Origin: an uncultured Clostridia bacterium
GTDB lineage: Bacteria; Bacillota; Clostridia; Christensenellales; UBA1242
Assembly: GCA_944372335.1 (NCBI GenBank)
Contig: CALVYQ010000002.1
Span: 127,159-191,158, forward strand
Direction of reading: 5' to 3'
DNA length: 64,000 nt
Made by a program: the position numbers and the translations under genes. This document shows positions 42,118 through 50,248 of the stretch, piece after piece. The notes beneath the pieces are model-generated. The model saw only the letters and a list, made by a program, of their open reading frames with translations. It searched no databases and was not told the origin of the DNA. The stretch's first letter is position 1. Each line of letters opens with the position of its first letter.

Positions 42118-43781
42118 GCCAAAGAACAAAAACTATAATAATCTCAATAGTCGTATGCATCGTTCTAGCTGGCGTTGGCATAGGCCTTTACTGTGCCTGG
42201 CCGGCAATAGCTGGAACAATTACAGGCAATGCTTACTATACCTATGAAGATGTCCAAAACGCATACGATGATGGCTACACAGATGGCATAAGGAATGAAG
42301 AAGAGCTGACCGCTCAAATTGATTATTATAAAGCCGAGGTTGATAAATATATTGTAAATTTACAAGAGGCTCAAACAAAAATTGAGAATCTAGAAAAGAA
42401 TTTACAAGATGCTATTAATTCTGGGAATGCCGACAAAGAAACTATCGCTGGACTTCAAGAGGATTTGGCAGAAGCTCAGGCCGAATTAGCTTCCAAGCAA
42501 GAGCAAATCGAGGAGCTTCAAGATGATATCAAGTTTTATGAAGAACTCCTAGAAGCTTATGAGGACAGCGACAAACTTCGAGTAACTTTTACAATGGTCG
42601 ATAACGGCAAAGAGCGTAACTATGATGTTTTAGTTGTCGAACCGAACAGCTATTTAACAGCAGTTGTTACTCCTGATAGAGCCGACTTTGAGGGCTGGTC
42701 ACTGACGAAAGGTGGAGAACTCATAGATAACTTAACCACTGTGCAAGTGACTGAGAATATGACAATCTATGGTATGTGCACTAACACCGTCACCTTTATG
42801 ATAAATGATGAAGAATACAGCACGCAAGAGGTGAGCTATAACAAATATGCTACTGATGTCGAAGTATCTCTTGCTGGATACACCTTCAACGGTTGGTCGC
42901 TCACTGAGGACGGAGAAACTATTACACTTAGTACAACACCTATAATAAAAGACACAACTTTCTATGCACAATGTAATCAAAAAAATATATCTTTTGAGCC
43001 TTATTCCTGGAATGGTCTTACTGAATTCAATGGAGATTGTGTTTGGACAGATGGTCAAAATGTTTATTATTCAAACAACCTAGAACAATATGTTCTAAAT
43101 AAAGAAACATCTACATGGGAAGAAAAAATTTGGAATGGAAGTATGACTTATCCAGTGGGATGCGAGATATGGACAGATGGTCAAAGCTTTTATTGTGAAG
43201 AAAGTTATGTATTAAATGATAAAACTTATTATAACCACTATGTTTTAAATAAAAACACATCAACCTGGGAACCAACAGTGTTTTATGGTTTAGATAATGT
43301 AAGCAGTTTTGCAGGGAATTCTGTCTGGACAGACGGTCAAAAAACTTATTATTCATATTATGAAGAGCAATATGTTTTAAATAAAGAAACTTCTACATGG
43401 GAAGAAAAAATTTGGAATGGTTTTACAGATTTTCAAGGTGCTAGTGTTTGGACAGATGGTCAAAACATTTATTGCTCTGAAAGTGAAGCCAATCAGTATG
43501 TTTTGAATATAGAAACATCTACATGGGAAGAAAAAATATGGATATTTGAGGAAGATACTTTTTATATTAATAAAACATGGACAGATGGTCAAGATATTTT
43601 CTCATTTAAAAATGAAATAGATGGGATTGATTGTTATGTGCTAGAAAAAGGTACATGGAAATTTTTCTTAAATTTAAATTTAGAAGATGCTCAATATAAT
43701 TTTTCTCCTGTTTATATATGGACAGACGGAACTAATTACTTTTATTCACATCTAAGTGACCAATTTATATTAAAAATTTAA
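42114..43781 (+). CDS. adhesin-like protein: TM, coiled coil, InlB repeats, beta-propeller
   Basis: 555 aa. Residues 6-30 form a membrane segment. About 58-150 is a long coiled coil (LQEAQTKIENLEKNLQDA and onward). Two InlB-type repeats follow (ADFEGWSLTKGGELIDN and AGYTFNGWSLTEDGETI). From about 290 there are six kelch-like blades, each with WTDGQ-x-x-Y and most with YVLNKETSTWEEKIWNG. This makes a stalk with a sugar- or protein-binding head, a likely receptor-binding tip protein. Blade repeats are near-identical in DNA, which allows recombination. No known phage adsorption family matches. Confidence 0.72.
   Translation: MSQRTKTIIISIVVCIVLAGVGIGLYCAWPAIAGTITGNAYYTYEDVQNAYDDGYTDGIRNEEELTAQIDYYKAEVDKYIVNLQEAQTKIENLEKNLQDAINSGNADKETIAGLQEDLAEAQAELASKQEQIEELQDDIKFYEELLEAYEDSDKLRVTFTMVDNGKERNYDVLVVEPNSYLTAVVTPDRADFEGWSLTKGGELIDNLTTVQVTENMTIYGMCTNTVTFMINDEEYSTQEVSYNKYATDVEVSLAGYTFNGWSLTEDGETITLSTTPIIKDTTFYAQCNQKNISFEPYSWNGLTEFNGDCVWTDGQNVYYSNNLEQYVLNKETSTWEEKIWNGSMTYPVGCEIWTDGQSFYCEESYVLNDKTYYNHYVLNKNTSTWEPTVFYGLDNVSSFAGNSVWTDGQKTYYSYYEEQYVLNKETSTWEEKIWNGFTDFQGASVWTDGQNIYCSESEANQYVLNIETSTWEEKIWIFEEDTFYINKTWTDGQDIFSFKNEIDGIDCYVLEKGTWKFFLNLNLEDAQYNFSPVYIWTDGTNYFYSHLSDQFILKI
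43099..43540 (+). repeat. near-identical DNA repeats coding for propeller blades
   Basis: The block GAAACATCTACATGGGAAGA plus about 14 further bases recurs near 43102, 43386 (one base changed) and 43509, in frame. Conservation at the nucleotide level points to recent duplication or gene conversion. Confidence 0.7.
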
Positions 43782-43794
43782 ACGGAGGTGGAAT

Positions 43795-45420
43795 ATGAAA
43801 AAAGGAATTTTAAAAGCATTAGGAATAACGGCACTTATAGCTGTGAGTGCGGTAGGAGGCCTAGCCCTCGGTGCAGAAATCTCAAATGGTTTTGAGGCTA
43901 CATATTCTGAGAGTGCCTATGAAGATTATGGAGATAAACAGCATCAAGCCGGGTATAAAGCTGGAAAAGAAGAAGGACTTCAAGAGGGCTTTGAAAATGG
44001 CTTTGAGGCTGGACAAATATATCGTGACCCTGAAAAAACTTATCTTGAAGATGTGTTTAATGGGTACAATGTTAATATTGTTAAAATTGATGATCAAATA
44101 TTTTTATCTAGTGATTCTTCTGATTTATTAGGTTTATATAAACTTAATTCAGATGGTTCAGTTACGCAGATTTATAATTCTGGATATGATTGGGAATATT
44201 TTTATAAAGTAAAAAATGGCAATATTATTATAAGTGGTCAAAGTTCAGAATGTGGTGTTTTAATATATGATGTTAATTTAGGCAATGTCTATTTATCTTA
44301 TGAATCTGGTCGTGGCTGGGGAAATTTTTTTGAGACAATAGATGGTAATGTTCTAATTACAAATGCCAAGAATTTGCCTACAAATCGTTCTGCTGAAGGG
44401 TTATTGTTATATGATATTCAGACAAATTCTATTTCTCAAGTTATTGATACTGGTTGTGCTTGGAAAAATTTCTTCGGTTTGTCTAATGGCAATGTGTTAG
44501 TAGGCAATGGCAGTTCTGCAGAAAAGTCTGGACTTGTTTTATATGATATAAATACAAGAACTGCAACTCAAATATATTTTTCTGGTTATTATTGGGAATA
44601 TTTTTTTGAATTTTCTAATGGAAATGTTTTAATTGTCTCATCTAATTCAAGTGATAGTAAGTTGTTGCTTTTTAATACTTTTACAAATGAAATTTCCTCA
44701 ATTGATTCAGAATCTTCTTATAGTATTGCTTATCAAATAAAAAATGATAATGTTATTCTTTCAGGTCGAAGATCTTCACATGTAGGTTTATATATTTATG
44801 ATTATAATTCTAATATTGTTGATGTTTTATATAATGATGGTTATTATTGGGACACCTTCGTTCCAGACGAAAACGGTGTAACAATTTCTTCAAGTGTAAA
44901 CACAGCACAAGGCTCACTTTACTATGACTTTACAACCGGTTCTGTGACTCCAGTAACAAAAGAAGAAAACTCGTATGAAAATTTAACTATGCCATATTCT
45001 GAATTTAAAGCTAAAATGGTTGATGATGATTTTTATATCTTTAATTCTGAAGATAAAACTCAATTCAATCAAGTGGTGACAACTTATAATTTACTAGATT
45101 CAATTGCTTTTAGAAAAACAGCAATTGAAGAAAACGGCAATAAAAAATCTACTTATGAAATTTATTGTTTTTACGGTACTGAAGAAGAAGCTAAAGCTGT
45201 AAATATGTGGACTTATAATTATGACCAGTCAGTAGCAGATTCATTATTTGGAGCTGGCGAAAATTCTGAATTTACAGAAGTAAATGCAAAAATCATGCTT
45301 GAAGGAATTTTTACTATGTTTTTAAACGGCCAAGATATAAATATTGAAGCCTATGACGGTAGTTCTCTTTTACTTTTTGACGTAAGCGAAATTGAAGAAG
45401 CTTTAAGTGTAAATTTATAA
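43795..45420 (+). CDS. second adhesin-like beta-propeller protein
   Basis: 541 aa. Signal-like or anchoring N-terminus (ILKALGITALIAVSAVGGLA), then the short helical repeat HQAGYKAGKEEGLQEGFENG. From about 80 to 380 there are seven blade-like repeats of the form GLxxYDxxTxxxxQIxxSGYxW..FF..SNGNVLI. The C-terminal 150 residues are a separate alpha/beta domain. SD CGGAGGTGG. The repeated part is more AT-rich than the ends, as in the upstream adhesin gene, suggesting a shared origin of these segments. A likely second host-recognition or tip protein. Confidence 0.68.
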   Translation: MKKGILKALGITALIAVSAVGGLALGAEISNGFEATYSESAYEDYGDKQHQAGYKAGKEEGLQEGFENGFEAGQIYRDPEKTYLEDVFNGYNVNIVKIDDQIFLSSDSSDLLGLYKLNSDGSVTQIYNSGYDWEYFYKVKNGNIIISGQSSECGVLIYDVNLGNVYLSYESGRGWGNFFETIDGNVLITNAKNLPTNRSAEGLLLYDIQTNSISQVIDTGCAWKNFFGLSNGNVLVGNGSSAEKSGLVLYDINTRTATQIYFSGYYWEYFFEFSNGNVLIVSSNSSDSKLLLFNTFTNEISSIDSESSYSIAYQIKNDNVILSGRRSSHVGLYIYDYNSNIVDVLYNDGYYWDTFVPDENGVTISSSVNTAQGSLYYDFTTGSVTPVTKEENSYENLTMPYSEFKAKMVDDDFYIFNSEDKTQFNQVVTTYNLLDSIAFRKTAIEENGNKKSTYEIYCFYGTEEEAKAVNMWTYNYDQSVADSLFGAGENSEFTEVNAKIMLEGIFTMFLNGQDINIEAYDGSSLLLFDVSEIEEALSVNL

Positions 45421-45705
45421 AAAAGCGATGGTGGGGACTTTTCAAAACTACCCACCACCAAGTGAGCCAAATTCTTTTATATCTATCCATATAAAAAAAG
45501 AATAATCTCCAAGTTTTAAAGAGGCTCACTACCAAAGATATGATGTCAAACTTTTGACCTCTCATATCTTACCAAGGCGGGCGAAAAAACATGATTATCC
45601 TCCTTTTCTTATTTTAAAATCATAAAAAGCATATTTAAATTCAATCACCCGCTTACCATTAAAAGTCGAGTTAACTAAAAAAATCTATTTAAAAGGAGAA
45701 ACGCT
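45421..45705. other. hairpin-rich non-coding region, candidate origin/packaging region
   Basis: 285 bp without a gene but with four successive helices. A: TGGTGGG/CCCACCA (45429-45435, 45451-45457). B: AGTGAGCC/GGCTCACT (45461-45468, 45523-45530) enclosing an inner 12-bp A/T hairpin (45471-45503). C: AGATATGA/TCATATCT with inner GTCAAA/TTTGAC (45536-45569). D: GCGGG/CCCGC (45577-45581, 45648-45652). This resembles the intergenic region of filamentous phages, where hairpins serve packaging and strand initiation. Confidence 0.55.
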
Positions 45706-45954
45706 ATGGCAAATAAAAAAGACAAAGTGAATGGCTGGAAGGTGGCCTGCTTAACGGCCGGTGCTCTTGCTGTAACAGGACTAGCTGTATGGGGTGGCTT
45801 TGAAATCGCAGATGCGGTTAAAGCTAACCAATCGCAGGAAGAAGAGGAAGTGCAAACACCTGAGACACCAACCGATGAAGAGCAAGATACCGAGCTTGAA
45901 GTCGGCGGTGCAACCATCACAAACTTCCACGAGCTTTGCGAACAGTACTTATAA
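45706..45954 (+). CDS. 82-aa single-TM protein, major-coat-like
   Basis: Starts MANKKDKVNGWK (basic), then membrane segment VACLTAGALAVTGLAVWGGF, then an acidic tail (SQEEEEVQTPETPTDEEQD). Size, one helix and opposite-charge ends fit a filamentous coat protein, with the basic end inside to meet DNA; there is no cleaved signal peptide. SD AAAAGGAGAAACGCT. It stands alone between two non-coding stretches, consistent with separate high expression. The role is inferred. Confidence 0.55.
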   Translation: MANKKDKVNGWKVACLTAGALAVTGLAVWGGFEIADAVKANQSQEEEEVQTPETPTDEEQDTELEVGGATITNFHELCEQYL

Positions 45955-46091
45955 AAAAACAAAACTGGATAATAACCAATTTCTAACCCTAAACCTTTGG
46001 TATGGTAATAAAAAAAGCGGACTCTCTCAATCCACTTTCTATACATAGTATATCAATTTTTAAAATTTAAGTCAAATAAAATGAGGTGAAT

Positions 46092-46397
46092 ATGAAAATT
46101 TATAGTAAAAGTCACGAAAGAGCTTTAAGCTTGATTGACAATATGAACAAAACGACCAAAGAACACATGAAATACCTTAAAAAGCAGGAAAGAAAACCAA
46201 CTGATTCTGATAAAGTTTTTGTTAGAAAGGATTCAAGCTTTAATAAAAAAGAGGACGAACTATATAAAAAGTATTATGATCAAATGCACAAAGATTTTGG
46301 GAATATCAAGCTTAAAGATTTTAAAGATTACAAAGATGGCTTTGTGGACAAGCATTTTGCGAATAAAATGTATAGATATAAGGCGTCTAAAAGGTGA
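46092..46397 (+). CDS. small basic protein (101 aa)
   Basis: ATG 46092 has GAGGTGAAT upstream; a GTG two codons earlier is inside that site. Helical and Lys-rich (SHERALSLIDNMNKTTKEHM, ending MYRYKASKR). No family. It could bind DNA, as a filamentous phage's ssDNA-binding protein does, but nothing specific shows it. Confidence 0.55.
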   Translation: MKIYSKSHERALSLIDNMNKTTKEHMKYLKKQERKPTDSDKVFVRKDSSFNKKEDELYKKYYDQMHKDFGNIKLKDFKDYKDGFVDKHFANKMYRYKASKR

Positions 46398-46405
46398 GGT
46401 GAAAA

Positions 46406-46753
46406 ATGGGAATTGAACAATCACAAAGGAATCTAGAAAATAGAATGAGAAGAATAAAACAAGGTCATTTTTATTCTGTAAATTCTATAAGAGCAAGGGG
46501 CCATAAGGGCGAGGTTACAAAAAAGAATAAAAATGGAAGAATAGAAACAGTTGTTATAACACATGCAGAATTTACGCGTGGGCAAAGAAATATTCCATTA
46601 GAAGAAAATCCAGAGCAAGGGAAAAGCGACAAAGCTTACATAGTTAGAGAAAAAGAAGTTGTCACAGCAAACCAGTTAGGTAAGCATCATAGTAATGTTA
46701 AAGTTAAAAATAAAGTAGATAAATCAAAAATCAGGCATGTTGGGAAAAAATAA
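46406..46753 (+). CDS. small basic protein (115 aa)
   Basis: SD GTGAGGTGAAAA. Very basic; IRARGHKGEVTKKNKNGR and VITHAEFTRGQRNIPLEE suggest a small beta domain, with a Lys tail (HSNVKVKNKVDKSKIRH). No family recognised. Tightly follows the 101-aa gene. The region resembles a variant of the basic protein at 47066 in composition, not clearly in sequence. Confidence 0.55.
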   Translation: MGIEQSQRNLENRMRRIKQGHFYSVNSIRARGHKGEVTKKNKNGRIETVVITHAEFTRGQRNIPLEENPEQGKSDKAYIVREKEVVTANQLGKHHSNVKVKNKVDKSKIRHVGKK

Positions 46754-46756
46754 AAA

Positions 46757-46825
46757 AAGATGGAATGATTGGAACTTAATCCACCTTTATTAACCATCTT
46801 CATTAATATTATACACAATATTAAT
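46757..46825. terminator. two hairpins between small element genes
   Basis: AAGATGG/CCATCTT (46757-46763, 46794-46800) and ATTAATATT/AATATTAAT (46802-46810, 46817-46825). Neither has a long T-run, so they may be transcript-processing or attenuating rather than true terminators. Confidence 0.45.
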
Positions 46826-46854
46826 CAAAAAATCAATAGTTAGGAGCTAAAAAA

Positions 46855-47055
46855 ATGAAAAAATCGCATTTGTTTGTCAAAAAGAAGAGGTTTGACAACA
46901 TAAAAGTCCAAATAGAGCTTTCTTTTAAAGATAAGGTTAAAGTGATTGATGATTTCATTTCATGGTGTGCCGAAAATAACAACGATGCAAACTATGTAGG
47001 TTCCTACCTTGCTTATAGAAGAAAATTAGAGCGAGAAGAATTAAAATTCAAATAA
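46855..47055 (+). CDS. small unknown protein (66 aa)
   Basis: SD TTAGGAGCT. Starts MKKSHLFVKKKRFDNIKV; one strand then helices (DKVKVIDDFISWCAENN). No family recognised. The next gene starts 11 bases downstream. Confidence 0.55.
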   Translation: MKKSHLFVKKKRFDNIKVQIELSFKDKVKVIDDFISWCAENNNDANYVGSYLAYRRKLEREELKFK

Positions 47056-47065
47056 AAGGTGAAAT

Positions 47066-47425
47066 ATGTTTGGAAAAGATAAAAAAACGGTAAAGAAAGT
47101 AAAGACTAACTCTATGAAGGTTGTCCAATCTAAGGCTAAATCAGCGGACAAGCTTTCAAGAGAGCTAAAAAGTTTAAACACGCACAAAGAGTTAAAAGTT
47201 GGTAGGCAATATGTCGCAAAAAATAAGGACGGCACATACACAGTGAGGACACCATACAAAGGCACGAATACATATTCCCACAACTGGAACGCAAGCTCTA
47301 TAACGAACAGCCTCACAAAGTCTGACTATTTTGAAGATGTTAAAAGGAACTTAAAGCCTAGGCAATACTCAATTCGTCGAACTCCTATAAGGAAAGTATC
47401 GAGTAAAACAAAAGGTAAGGCATGA
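47066..47425 (+). CDS. basic protein (119 aa) upstream of zot
   Basis: Strongly basic; KVGRQYVAKNKDGTYTVRTP is a small beta motif, and the tail KPRQYSIRRTPIRKVSSKTK is Arg/Lys-rich. No membrane segment. Its stop overlaps the zot start (ATGA), so the two are coupled. By position and charge it may contact the phage DNA during export, but there is no family support. Confidence 0.55.
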   Translation: MFGKDKKTVKKVKTNSMKVVQSKAKSADKLSRELKSLNTHKELKVGRQYVAKNKDGTYTVRTPYKGTNTYSHNWNASSITNSLTKSDYFEDVKRNLKPRQYSIRRTPIRKVSSKTKGKA

Positions 47426-48255
47426 TAATACAGGTTACAGGCAAAACACGTGCCGGGAAAACATCACTTGTTACGGCTATGATTTTAAACGAGTTCATGA
47501 GATTTAGGAACGCACAATATCAAGCATCATGTAAATATACAAAGTTTGAGAATAAAAAATATGGCACGAATTTAACTTTACCACCACAACGCCATGTTGT
47601 TTCTGCTAACTTTGATATTTACCGCAAATTTCCATCTATGAAAAGCTATCCAATCTCCGGCTTTGAATTTGGTGTTCCGAACAAATATCAAAAAACGAAA
47701 AAACTTATACCTTATGGAGTGTATGCTTTTGACGAGTCAAATAGATACTGGGACTCAAAAGACACAAGAGGACTACCACCTTGGGTTACACAAGCTTTCG
47801 AGTGGAGCGGACATATTTTCCTTATCATATTTGTAATAACACAAAGATATATCCGTTTAAGTCCTGATATCAGAGGAATAGTTGATAAATTCATCTATAT
47901 TGAGAAGTCTATCCACACATTTAAAGTAGGCAATAAAATAGTTAAATCTGACAAGTTCATTCCTGGTAAACTCATAAAGACGGAATGGTATGGCCGTGAG
48001 TTCCAGTATGAAGGCGAAATTGAGGTATATTTAAAACATACAGAAAATATAGATGTTGGACAACCATTCTACTATGTTTTTGAGGGTGATATTAGAAAGC
48101 ACTACAATCCAAATGCATACGCCGTTAATATGGAAAATTTAGACAACGATTATAATTATTATGACTATGACGGAATAACTGAGCGGCCTGCTGAGTGGGA
48201 TACTTGGAAGAAAAAAGTTAAAGAAGAATCTAAAGTAAAAGAGGAGGTGGGGTAA
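47422..48255 (+). CDS. zot: Zot/pI-type filamentous phage morphogenesis ATPase
   Basis: 277 aa. Walker A TGKTRAGKTS (residues 6-15), Walker B YGVYAFDES (Asp104/Glu105), then the Zot-family order: an aromatic stretch (SNRYWDSKDTRG), the EWSGHIFLIIFVITQR sensor strand, and LSPDIRGIVDKFIYI. In inoviruses this FtsK/HerA-like ATPase drives virion extrusion through the envelope. The usual C-terminal membrane segment is not seen; the end is charged (KKVKEESKVKEEVG), so anchoring may come from a partner. It is coupled to the upstream basic protein and abuts the next gene. Confidence 0.82.
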   Translation: MIIQVTGKTRAGKTSLVTAMILNEFMRFRNAQYQASCKYTKFENKKYGTNLTLPPQRHVVSANFDIYRKFPSMKSYPISGFEFGVPNKYQKTKKLIPYGVYAFDESNRYWDSKDTRGLPPWVTQAFEWSGHIFLIIFVITQRYIRLSPDIRGIVDKFIYIEKSIHTFKVGNKIVKSDKFIPGKLIKTEWYGREFQYEGEIEVYLKHTENIDVGQPFYYVFEGDIRKHYNPNAYAVNMENLDNDYNYYDYDGITERPAEWDTWKKKVKEESKVKEEVG

Positions 48256-48717
48256 TTGAATAGTAATCTATATGACGATTTTAGCGAAACAACTGAGCAC
48301 TTCTATGATGAGCTTGGTAAACTCTCAGAGTGTGAAGCTTACTTTTCAAAGAAAGAATATAAACGTCTTAAGAACAAGATTATCACACTTCTTTTTGACA
48401 GCCTCGACACCTTATTTAGAAGAGAGAATATTACAAATAAGGTAGAGCGAAACGAACTTAAAAAAGAGCATAATGCCTATAAAGAGGAAAATAACGCAGG
48501 CTTTAGCCAAAAAGCTAAGAAGTTATTATTAACGCTTAAAAATGCTGTAAAAAGAACCAAAAAAGATGGTGGAACATCAAACATTCAACTAATCGAAGCG
48601 AGCAAGGTTGCAGGTCAATTGCCACCTTCACAGCAAGAAAAACTGTTGAAAAACGAGTTTATTGATGATAATGAAGGTGACAATGAAAACAGGCAGGAAA
48701 CTGAAGAAAAATCTTAA
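48256..48717 (+). CDS. unknown helical protein after zot
   Basis: 153 aa. TTG start directly after the zot stop, with GGAGGTGGGG upstream. Helical throughout, with a charged middle (RRENITNKVERNELKKEHNA) and an acidic tail (DDNEGDNENRQETEEKS). No membrane segment or family. Tight coupling suggests it works with the ATPase. Its stop lies inside the large hairpin at 48713-48768. Confidence 0.55.
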   Translation: MNSNLYDDFSETTEHFYDELGKLSECEAYFSKKEYKRLKNKIITLLFDSLDTLFRRENITNKVERNELKKEHNAYKEENNAGFSQKAKKLLLTLKNAVKRTKKDGGTSNIQLIEASKVAGQLPPSQQEKLLKNEFIDDNEGDNENRQETEEKS

Positions 48718-48903
48718 GAATAGCTAAAAGGGGACACGTGACGAAGTCCGTGCCCTTTTGCTCTTAAGATTTTCAGTTTCCGTGTTAAAGTTTATATAAA
48801 AAATTATCCAATTATCCCGCAACGCACCGCTTACGCTACTGCGTTTGCAAATTTGCAAATGGTAAAAATTTAGAAAAAATTAAAAAAATTTTGGAGAAAA
48901 ATC
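48713..48903. other. structured non-coding region after zot operon
   Basis: A long imperfect hairpin spans 48713-48768: CTTAAGA/TCTTAAG, GC/GC, AAAAGGG/CCCTTTT and CACG/CGTG with small bulges and a 10-base loop. Then AACGCA/TGCGTT (48821-48826, 48840-48845) and a perfect 16-bp palindrome TTTGCAAATTTGCAAA (48844-48859). GC-rich bits in AT-rich DNA. It may be a terminator, packaging signal or origin. Confidence 0.5.
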
Positions 48904-49176
48904 ATGCAAAAAATTCATAAAATTGAAACAAAAAAACTAAAAGTCGAAGCCACAATTTTTAACCCATCAAAAGAAAATGAGGAAGAGCCTTACGACAAAA
49001 TTGAATTTAATTTTTTAATGCCAGTAGATGAATTGACTAGGCTAAAAGAAGAAGGTATGTTCAGCATTTATTTTGAAAATGTTGAAAAAGGGCTTAAACG
49101 ATGGCTAGAAGAGATGACACACTTTGAAGTATATATATCTTTTATAGAGGTGAAAAATGGCAGGATTGAGTCTTGA
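48904..49176 (+). CDS. small unknown protein (90 aa)
   Basis: SD TTGGAG. Beta-then-helix layout (KLKVEATIFNPSKEN, then FNFLMPVDELTRLKEEGMF). Ends with a strand (FEVYISFIEVKNG). No family. Overlaps the next gene by 20 bases. Confidence 0.55.
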   Translation: MQKIHKIETKKLKVEATIFNPSKENEEEPYDKIEFNFLMPVDELTRLKEEGMFSIYFENVEKGLKRWLEEMTHFEVYISFIEVKNGRIES

Positions 49177-49381
49177 AAATCAAGTAAATTTAGATAAATA
49201 TTTTTCAATATCCAAAATTAATCCAGAGCGAATGAGTGCCTATGGAATTAAATTAACGCCGGTGGAACTTCGAGAAAAAGCTAGACACAGTCCACCGTTT
49301 AAATTAATTCATACAGGGTCAACCACGCCTGGTAAATCCAAATTGACAAAGATATATAGATATGAAGATTTTAAAAGCTAG
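49157..49381 (+). CDS. small unknown protein (74 aa)
   Basis: SD AGAGGTGAAAA inside the upstream gene. Starts MAGLSLENQVNLDKYF and contains KLTPVELREKARHSP. No family. A terminator overlaps its stop codon. Confidence 0.5.
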   Translation: MAGLSLENQVNLDKYFSISKINPERMSAYGIKLTPVELREKARHSPPFKLIHTGSTTPGKSKLTKIYRYEDFKS

Positions 49382-49398
49382 TCTAGCTAGCGTTTTTT
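49373..49398 (+). terminator. intrinsic terminator
   Basis: GCTAG/CTAGC (49377-49381, 49387-49391) extended by A/T pairs, with a T-run. It includes the stop codon of the 74-aa gene. Confidence 0.7.
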
Positions 49399-49484
49399 AT
49401 TGCAAAAAAGCCGGAAAAACTAGAAAAAAATTAAAAGCTGTGTATCTCATCGCATTTTAGGGGAGGTAAAAGGAGTAAAAAATT

Positions 49485-49829
49485 ATGGAAACAGCAGAAG
49501 TAATATTAATATCATTCTTTATAGGGATTGTGGCCTTTTTTATAGGTGCTTGCGTAGGAATTGTAGTTGCTTCAGAGCAGGAAAGAAAGAAACAAAAAGA
49601 ACGCATTAAAACAGCTATTGAAAATCAAATAGATGAAATTAAATATTTAAAAGTTGAAATTGAAAATCTAAAAGACGATATAGTTAAGGCTGATAAAAAA
49701 ATTGAAAGACTAAACGAAGAAATAACTAAAGCAAGCAAGGAAACAATTATTTTAGAAAATGAAGTTAAGAGATTTAATAGAGAACTGAAGTATATAAAGC
49801 ACTATCCAAATTCACATAAAAGGAGATAG
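49485..49829 (+). CDS. single-TM coiled-coil protein
   Basis: 114 aa. SD AAAAGGAGT. N-terminal membrane segment (VILISFFIGIVAFFIGACVG) then a cytoplasmic coiled coil to about residue 100 (heptads through EIKYLKVEIENLKDD and IERLNEEITKA). No family. In a Zot-bearing element it might anchor the ATPase, which lacks its own membrane segment; this is speculation. Confidence 0.55.
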   Translation: METAEVILISFFIGIVAFFIGACVGIVVASEQERKKQKERIKTAIENQIDEIKYLKVEIENLKDDIVKADKKIERLNEEITKASKETIILENEVKRFNRELKYIKHYPNSHKRR

Positions 49830-49833
49830 TCAA

Positions 49834-50064
49834 ATGAATAAACGAAAACACACTAAACAGGACTATATCAATGAAGTATTGAGACTGTGTAAAACTTTAA
49901 CACAGTTAAAATATAATAGTGGTGACGATAAAGTTATTAAAAAGCTTATTGCTGAAAATATCGAGGCAATAGGTCGAATTGAGCGTGATAAAGCTCTTCA
50001 AAAAGAAATGGAAGGGAAAAGGCGAAAGCGAGCTTATAGAGGTGATTATGGAAGAGTCACTTAA
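49834..50064 (+). CDS. small basic helical protein (76 aa)
   Basis: SD AAAAGGAGATAG. Helical, basic (MNKRKHTKQDYINEVLRL, ending KRRKRAYRGDYGRVT). No family. It overlaps the following HTH gene by 17 bases. Confidence 0.5.
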   Translation: MNKRKHTKQDYINEVLRLCKTLTQLKYNSGDDKVIKKLIAENIEAIGRIERDKALQKEMEGKRRKRAYRGDYGRVT

Positions 50065-50248
50065 ATTTAAAGATATCATACAAGGTATTATGGACTATTA
50101 CGGCTGGACACAAATCGAATTTGCTGATTTTTATAAAATTAGTCCAAGCCAAGTTTATAGATGGCTCAAAGGTCAATCACCACGAGCTGATACCTGCATG
50201 AAGTTTATAAATATCTATAACAGCTTAAAAACACCAAAAGCGGAGTAA
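50048..50248 (+). CDS. small XRE-type HTH protein at the element's right end
   Basis: 66 aa from ATG 50048, which has TAGAGGTGAT upstream; the longer frame to 49979 has no site. DIIQGIMDYYGWTQIEFADF, then KISPSQVYRWLKGQSPR is a clear helix-turn-helix. Last gene of the plus-strand run. It may regulate late genes or excision. Confidence 0.7.
   Translation: MEESLKFKDIIQGIMDYYGWTQIEFADFYKISPSQVYRWLKGQSPRADTCMKFINIYNSLKTPKAE

Noticed and set aside
42114-43781. Diversity-generating retroelement target
   Set aside because: No reverse transcriptase or template repeat is in the window; repeats are explained by blade duplication.
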